DNA from: Lentzea terrae
GTDB taxonomy: Bacteria > Actinomycetota > Actinomycetes > Mycobacteriales > Pseudonocardiaceae
NCBI RefSeq assembly: GCF_003265345.1
Contig: NZ_QFWW01000036.1
Location: forward strand, 62,001-126,000
DNA length: 64,000 nucleotides
Direction: 5' to 3'
Shown: positions 59,293-64,000 of the stretch, in pieces
Layout: each line of letters starts with the position of its first letter
Position numbering within the stretch: the first letter of the stretch is position 1
Made by a program: the position numbers and the translations under genes
Notes under the pieces: model-generated
Told to the model about the DNA's origin: nothing
Seen by the model: the letters and a program-made list of their open reading frames with translations, nothing else
The model's database searches: none

Positions 59293-60423
59293 ATGTCGCG
59301 CGTGCCCGCCGAAACGCACGAAACACACGAGGAGACCGAGTACCGCGTCTCGACGCTGGAGCTCTTCTTCGACCTGGTTTTCGTCTTCACGATCACGCAG
59401 CTGACGAAGACCCTGGCGGACGACACGTCGCCGCTCGGGTTCGCGCAGGTCGTGATCATGCTGTTCGTGATCCTGTGGATGTACTTCGGGTACGTCTGGC
59501 TCACGAACGCCGTGCCGCCCAACACCACGGTGCGGCGGTTGCTGCTCATGGCCGGCATGGGCGGGTTCCTGGTCATCGCGCTGGCGATCCCCAACGCGTT
59601 CGGCGCCGCCGGGGCCGCGTTCGGGGTCGGCTACCTGATCGTGAACCTCGTGCACTCCGGGCTGTTCATCTCGGCGGCCGGGCCCGGCAGCGCGGCGGCC
59701 ATGGCGCGGCTGGCGCCGTTCAACCTCGGGTCCGCGGGCCTGGTCTTCGTGGGCGGGTTCCTGCCCAGCACCTGGCGGGCCGTCGCGTGGATCGCGGCGG
59801 TGCTGCTCATGATCCTGTCGCCGTACGTCAACCGGCGGCACGGGGAGTTCCAGATCAGGCCGGCCCACTTCGTCGAGCGGCACGGGCTGGTGGTGATCAT
59901 CGCGATCGGCGAGTCGATCATCGCGATCGGCGTCGGTGCGGCCGGGCTGCCGCTCAACCTGCAGCTCGTGGTGGCGGCGCTGCTGGGCCTGGCGCTCGCC
60001 TACCAGCTGTGGTGGTGCCACTTCGGCGGGGAGCAGGACCTCAAAGCCGAGCACAGCCTCGCGGCGATGACCCCGGCGGACCGGGCACGCGCGGCGCTCT
60101 CGGCGTTCGGCTTCGCGCACGCGCCGATCCTGCTCGGCGTCGTCGTGGTGTGCGTCGGGGTGAAGAAGACCATCGGGCACGCCACCGAGCACCTGTACCT
60201 CAGCGGGGCGCTGGCGCTCGGAGGCGGCGCCGCGCTCTTCCTCGCCGGGCAGATCTACTTCCGCTATCGGATGAAGATCGGCGCCAACCGGTTCAGGATC
60301 ATCGCCGCCGTCGCCGCGCTCGCGACCGTCCCGGTGGGGCTGTGGCTGGCCATCGCCCAGGTCGCGGCCCTGGTGGCCGTGTTCGGCGCGCTGCTCGCCT
60401 TGGAAGGCAAGCAGCGCGCCTGA
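59293..60423 (+). CDS. Low temperature requirement protein A (LtrA)-like membrane protein
   Basis: 376 residues with about ten membrane helices. The family starts with VSTLELFFDLVFVFTITQLT, seen here at about residue 19, and includes HGLVVIIAIGESIIAIG and WWCHFGGEQDLKAEH. The LtrA name comes from a Listeria cold phenotype; the molecular function is not established. The ATG is at 59293. It is not part of the mycobacterial gene order and has been inserted between the Rv2474c-like gene and aglA. Confidence 0.88.
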   Translation: MSRVPAETHETHEETEYRVSTLELFFDLVFVFTITQLTKTLADDTSPLGFAQVVIMLFVILWMYFGYVWLTNAVPPNTTVRRLLLMAGMGGFLVIALAIPNAFGAAGAAFGVGYLIVNLVHSGLFISAAGPGSAAAMARLAPFNLGSAGLVFVGGFLPSTWRAVAWIAAVLLMILSPYVNRRHGEFQIRPAHFVERHGLVVIIAIGESIIAIGVGAAGLPLNLQLVVAALLGLALAYQLWWCHFGGEQDLKAEHSLAAMTPADRARAALSAFGFAHAPILLGVVVVCVGVKKTIGHATEHLYLSGALALGGGAALFLAGQIYFRYRMKIGANRFRIIAAVAALATVPVGLWLAIAQVAALVAVFGALLALEGKQRA

Positions 60424-60427
60424 AGAC

Positions 60428-62020
60428 TCAGACCAGCCAGACGGCCGTGTCGGGCGGCAGCTGGTCGCCGTCCATCGGACCGGACGACAGCAGCACCTGA
60501 CCAGGAGGCAGCGGCACGGACGCACCGGACGTGTTCAGCGCGCAGATCAGCCCGCCACCCTTGCGCCGGAACGCGAAGCAGCCGGCCGGAGCGCCGTACC
60601 ACTCGAGCTCGTCACCGCCGAACGCCGCGTTGGACTTCCGGTGCTCCAGCGCCTCCCGGTACAGGGACAGCATGGAACCCGGGTCTTCCAGCTGGGCCTC
60701 CGCCGTGAGGTGGTCCCACTCGTTCGGCTGCGGCAGCCACGTGTTGACGGCCGTCGAGAACCCGAACGGCGGCGAGGTGCCCTCCCACGGGATCGGCACG
60801 CGGCAGCCGTCGCGCCCGCGCTCGGTGTGGCCGGAACGCTCCCAGGTCGGGTCCTGCAGGGCCCAGTCCGGCAGCTCCACGTTCGGCAGGCCGAGCTCTT
60901 CGCCGTTGTAGAGGTAGATCACGCCCGGCAGCGCCAGTTCGACCAGCGTCATCGCGCGGGCCCGCTGCTCGCCCAGCGCACCGCCGCCGTAGCGCGTCAC
61001 GTGCCGCACGACGTCGTGGTTGGACAACGTCCACGTGGCGGACGTGCCGGCCAACGCGACCGCGCCCAGCGAGTGCTCGATCGCCGAACGGACGGCGTCG
61101 GCGTCGAAGTCGGCCTCGACCAGGCGGAAGTTGAAGCCCAGGTGCAGCTCGTCGGGACGGACGTACGCGGCGAAGCGCTCGTCGTCCTTCACCCAGATCT
61201 CGCCGACGGCCATGGTGCCGGGGTAGCCGTCCATGACCTTGCGGATCATCCGGTGGATCTCGTGCACGCCGTCGTTGTCGAACCGCGGGTCGTGCGCGTC
61301 GTCGGACAGCACGCCGGGGACCTGCTCGCGGATCTCCATGTCCGGCAGGCCCTCCGGCTTGGCCATGCCGTGCGCCACGTCGATGCGGAAGCCGTCGACG
61401 CCGCGGTCCAGCCAGAAGCGCAGCGTGTGCTCCAGGTCAGCCCTGACCTCGGGGTGGTCCCAGTTCAGGTCGGGCTGCTCTGGCGCGAACAGGTGCAGGT
61501 ACCACTGGCCGTCGGGCACGCGGGTCCAGGCGGGGCCGCCGAAGACGGACACCCAGTTGTTCGGCGGCTGGGAGCCGTCGAAGCCGCGGCCCTCGCGGAA
61601 GATGTAGCGGGACCGCTCCATGCTGCCGGGACCGGCCTGCAGCGCCTCCTGGAACCACTCGTGCAGGTCGCTCGTGTGGTTCGGGACCAGGTCGACCGTC
61701 ACGCGGATGTTGTGCTCGTGCGCGTCCGCCACCAGCCGGTCGAACGCGGCCAGGTCGCCGAACAGCGGGTCCACGTTGCGCGGGTCCGCCACGTCGTAGC
61801 CGTGGTCGGCCATGGGGGAGCGGTAGAACGGGGTGAGCCACAGGGCGTCGACACCGAGCAGTTCCAGGTAGCCGAGACGGGATCGGATGCCGTCGAGGTC
61901 GCCCACGCCGTCGCCGTTGGAGTCGGCGAAGGAACGCACGTACACCTGGTAGAAGACGGCGTCACGCCACCAGGCGGACTCTTCGGCGATCTCGGGAGTG
62001 AGGTCGGAGGATCGTCGCAC
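60428..62020 (-). CDS. aglA: Alpha-glucosidase (GH13, AglA-like)
   Basis: 530 residues, cytoplasmic GH13. (Beta/alpha)8 barrel motifs: YDVADPRNVDP, VDLVPNHTSD, DGFRIDVAHG with the nucleophile Asp, VGEIWV with the acid Glu, and LSNHDVVRH with the stabilising Asp. It is of the oligo-1,6-/alpha-1,4-glucosidase type and releases glucose from the non-reducing ends of malto-oligosaccharides. The GTG start is at 62020. It is the equivalent of mycobacterial Rv2471, next to glbO. Its 3' end lies four bases from the LtrA stop. Confidence 0.93.
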   Translation of the reverse strand: MRRSSDLTPEIAEESAWWRDAVFYQVYVRSFADSNGDGVGDLDGIRSRLGYLELLGVDALWLTPFYRSPMADHGYDVADPRNVDPLFGDLAAFDRLVADAHEHNIRVTVDLVPNHTSDLHEWFQEALQAGPGSMERSRYIFREGRGFDGSQPPNNWVSVFGGPAWTRVPDGQWYLHLFAPEQPDLNWDHPEVRADLEHTLRFWLDRGVDGFRIDVAHGMAKPEGLPDMEIREQVPGVLSDDAHDPRFDNDGVHEIHRMIRKVMDGYPGTMAVGEIWVKDDERFAAYVRPDELHLGFNFRLVEADFDADAVRSAIEHSLGAVALAGTSATWTLSNHDVVRHVTRYGGGALGEQRARAMTLVELALPGVIYLYNGEELGLPNVELPDWALQDPTWERSGHTERGRDGCRVPIPWEGTSPPFGFSTAVNTWLPQPNEWDHLTAEAQLEDPGSMLSLYREALEHRKSNAAFGGDELEWYGAPAGCFAFRRKGGGLICALNTSGASVPLPPGQVLLSSGPMDGDQLPPDTAVWLV

Positions 62021-62077
62021 GGGGGGTCATCCTGCCATTCGTCTCGCAGCGATTGGGCCCGATCGGGTGATGGGCGA

Positions 62078-62461
62078 TCAAGACCAGCTGTTCATCAGAC
62101 TGTTCGCGGCCATCTCCAGGTAGTCCCAGAGCTGCTTGCGGTGGGCCTCGGGAAGCCCGGCCTCGTCGACGGCGATCCGCATGCAGCGCAGCCACGCGTC
62201 GCGTTCGATCGGTCCGATCTTGAACGGCGCGTGCCGCATCCGCAGCCTCGGGTGGCCGCGGTTCTCCGAGTACGTGTGGGGGCCGCCCCAGTACTGCATC
62301 AGGAACAGCCGCAGGCGCTCCTCCGCAGGTCCGAGGTCCTCTTCCGGGTACAGGGGCAGGAGGACCTCGTCGGCCTTCACCTCTTTGTAGAAGCGCGCGA
62401 CGATGCGGTGGAACGTCTCCTCGCCACCGACCTGTTCGAAGAAGCTCACGGGGTTGCCCAC
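62078..62461 (-). CDS. glbO: Group II truncated haemoglobin (GlbO-like)
   Basis: 127 residues, the length of mycobacterial GlbO (128). Conserved: SFFEQVGGEETFHRIV, RLFLMQYWGGPHTYSE, HPRLRMRHAPFKIG (proximal His in the F helix) and the Trp in the G helix (RDAWLRC). It binds O2 and NO and is linked to aerobic respiration and nitrosative stress. GTG 62461 is preferred (AGGA seven bases upstream, aligned with GlbO); longer starts to 62488 exist. Confidence 0.93.
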   Translation of the reverse strand: MGNPVSFFEQVGGEETFHRIVARFYKEVKADEVLLPLYPEEDLGPAEERLRLFLMQYWGGPHTYSENRGHPRLRMRHAPFKIGPIERDAWLRCMRIAVDEAGLPEAHRKQLWDYLEMAANSLMNSWS

Positions 62462-62548
62462 CCGACCATCCTGACTCACGCGAGCCACCGCGTGCAGGCC
62501 GCCCCGGTGATTGGCCGTCTCGAATGGGTGTTCGACGTCACTCGGCCG

Positions 62549-63460
62549 TCACTTGGCCGTGAAGCCTGCCTCTTCCAGAGCGGGCATGAGCTGCGCACGG
62601 AGGTTGCGCTGGACCGCCCACTGGCGGCCGGGCCGCGTTTTCACGATCACTCGCAGCGTGATGTTGTCCGGTGTGAACTTCTCCACACCGAGCACCTCGG
62701 GCTTGGCCGTGATGTCCGTCTTGACCGGCTCCAGCTCGGCCGCCTCGGCGACCTTGCGCTCCAGCACCTTGGTCGCCTCCGCGAGGTTCGCGCCGTAGCT
62801 CAGCGGCAGGTCGACGACCGCGACGGCGAAGCCCTGCGACGAGTTGCCGACGCGCAGGATCTCGCCGTTGCGGACGTACCAGACCGTGCCGCCGGTGTCC
62901 CGGATCGTCGTGGTGCGCAGCGCGACCGCCTCGACGGTGCCGGTGATCGACGGGCCGAGGTCCACGACGTCGCCCACGCCGTACTGGTCCTCCATCAGCA
63001 TGAACATGCCGGACAGGAAGTCCTTCACCAGGTTCTGGGCGCCGAAACCGATGGCGACGCCCAGGATGCCCGCCGAGGTCAGGATCGGCGTGATGTTGAT
63101 GCCCAGCACGAGCAGGATCTCCAGGAACGCGATTCCGAAGATCAGGATCGTGACGATGGACTTCAGCACCGAGCCGATGGTCTTGGCCCGCTGCTCACGG
63201 CGTTCGGAGATCAGGTTCCCGAGCGCCTGCGGAGCGCGTTCGCGCAACGGCTTGAGCAGGCCCGGCTTCTTGCCTTCCTTGCCGGGCGTGGTGATCCGGT
63301 CGATGACCTTGCGCAGCAGGGCCCTGATCACGAAGGCGGCGATCAGGATCACGACGATCTTGATCGCGCCCGCGAGGATCGTCGGCCCGTACTTGTCCAT
63401 GAAGTTGACCGCCTCGGCGGCCTTGTTCGTGACGTCATCCACAGGACTGGTCTGCAGCAC
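62549..63460 (-). CDS. Small-conductance mechanosensitive channel (MscS family)
   Basis: 303 residues. Three membrane helices; the pore helix and following segment show ITPILTSAGILGVAIGFGAQ and NLVKDFLSGMF, then the beta domain DVVDLGPSITGTVEAVALRTT. It opens under membrane tension to release solutes after osmotic downshift. The GTG start at 63460 is 14 bp from the stop of the upstream peptidase gene, so they may be co-transcribed. Confidence 0.93.
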   Translation of the reverse strand: MLQTSPVDDVTNKAAEAVNFMDKYGPTILAGAIKIVVILIAAFVIRALLRKVIDRITTPGKEGKKPGLLKPLRERAPQALGNLISERREQRAKTIGSVLKSIVTILIFGIAFLEILLVLGINITPILTSAGILGVAIGFGAQNLVKDFLSGMFMLMEDQYGVGDVVDLGPSITGTVEAVALRTTTIRDTGGTVWYVRNGEILRVGNSSQGFAVAVVDLPLSYGANLAEATKVLERKVAEAAELEPVKTDITAKPEVLGVEKFTPDNITLRVIVKTRPGRQWAVQRNLRAQLMPALEEAGFTAK

Positions 63461-63474
63461 CTGGTCGTGCCCTC

Positions 63475-64000
63475 CTACAACTCCATGCCGGTGGCATTCG
63501 CGAGAAAAGTCAGCTGGTCCACGGCGAGAGCGACCGTCCGGCTGACCGACCTGCCCGCGTGACCGACCTCGGTCTCGCGCCTGATCAGCACGGGGTGCTT
63601 GGTCGGATCACTCGTCGAAGCGTGCTGCAACGCAGCGCACATCTTCCTGGCGTGGTTGGGATCCACGCGGGAGTCCGACTCGAACACCGTGAACAACACG
63701 GAAGGGTACTCAACGTCCGTTACCACTCGGTGATAAGGAGAGTAGGAGAGCAGCCAGCCCAGCTCCTCGGAAACGCTTGCGCTGCCGTATTCGTCGGCCC
63801 ACAACCGTCCGAGCAGGAAGTTCTCGTAGCGCACCATGTCGAGCAGTGGCGCTGAGCACACCACGGCCGCGTAGAGCTCGGGGCGTTGCGTGAGAGCGGC
63901 ACCGACGAGCAGGCCGCCGTTGGAGCCGCCCATGATCGCGAGCTGCTGCGGCGTGGTCCAGCCGTCGCGCACCAGACGTTCGGCGGCGGCGTGGAAGTCG
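63475..64000 (-). CDS. Prolyl oligopeptidase (S9), C-terminal part, cut by window edge
   Basis: About 175 C-terminal residues are visible; the beta-propeller and most of the protein are outside. The catalytic triad is present: Ser in MGGSNGGLLVG, Asp in ESDSRVDPNHARK, and His in EVGHAGR. The family cleaves after proline in peptides up to about 30 residues, usually in the cytoplasm. The reading frame remains open to the edge at 64000. Confidence 0.93.
   Translation of the reverse strand, partial: DFHAAAERLVRDGWTTPQQLAIMGGSNGGLLVGAALTQRPELYAAVVCSAPLLDMVRYENFLLGRLWADEYGSASVSEELGWLLSYSPYHRVVTDVEYPSVLFTVFESDSRVDPNHARKMCAALQHASTSDPTKHPVLIRRETEVGHAGRSVSRTVALAVDQLTFLANATGMEL

Noticed and set aside
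60641..63562. A 973-codon plus-strand frame through aglA, glbO and mscS
   Set aside because: It runs antisense across three recognisable genes, and its composition is that of a shadow frame.

Overview
The window is a chromosomal segment of a high-GC actinomycete. GTG and TTG starts are common, codons end mostly in G or C, and 4-bp start/stop overlaps are frequent. Gene content (large NAD-glutamate dehydrogenase, DUF3558 lipoprotein, DUF3152 protease-like protein, many one-component regulators) fits the Pseudonocardiales (Lentzea, Saccharothrix or Amycolatopsis-like). The sequence alone does not name the species. There is no rRNA, no CRISPR array, no recognisable transposase and no large biosynthetic cluster; one tRNA-Arg is present.

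Region by region. 0-2.3 kb: start of a secreted protein behind a LacI/CebR-type palindrome, then a family A DNA polymerase whose 3' end has been copied twice downstream as a 177-bp tandem array. 2.4-5.9 kb: a SAM methyltransferase behind another CebR-like site and a P-loop/TPR ATPase that may carry a frameshift. 5.9-10.0 kb: proline catabolism (pruA and proline dehydrogenase) with a divergent PucR regulator. 10-13.4 kb: a small YidC paralogue, an ECF sigma factor with a coupled membrane protein, and a kinase-like/DUF402 pair. 13.4-17.6 kb: a flavin monooxygenase with an inverted-repeat operator, a GAF regulator and a divergent aldehyde dehydrogenase homologue that has lost every catalytic residue. 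17.6-22.6 kb: a secreted hexosaminidase with a DasR-like site, a CYTH-CHAD protein, a coiled-coil protein and an AHSA1-ArsR cassette. 22.6-28 kb: an amidohydrolase, a divergent hydroxamate-siderophore pair under two iron boxes, an HNH nuclease and an unknown protein. 28-37 kb: small proteins, an XRE-cupin regulator, a flavin oxidoreductase, a two-component system and several regulator/enzyme pairs. 37-45.4 kb: MerR, tRNA-Arg, LacI-MFS, a lipoprotein, a CopD-CtaG fusion and a TetR-controlled DrrAB-type exporter. 45.6-62.5 kb: an SSB-like protein, ettA, gdh, a thioesterase, aglA and glbO, in the same order as a block known from mycobacteria but interrupted by a 1349-residue repeat-rich protein. 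62.5-64 kb: an MscS channel and a truncated prolyl oligopeptidase.

How the genes work together. Nitrogen and carbon flow is one theme: proline goes to glutamate (proline dehydrogenase, PruA), and glutamate to 2-oxoglutarate (gdh). Aminosugar (GH20) and alpha-glucoside (GH13) release add carbon. Iron supply is represented by ornithine hydroxylase plus formyltransferase, whose assembly NRPS must lie elsewhere. Much of the rest consists of regulator/target pairs with a visible palindromic operator between or before them. Neighbouring convergent genes repeatedly overlap by 19-53 bp.
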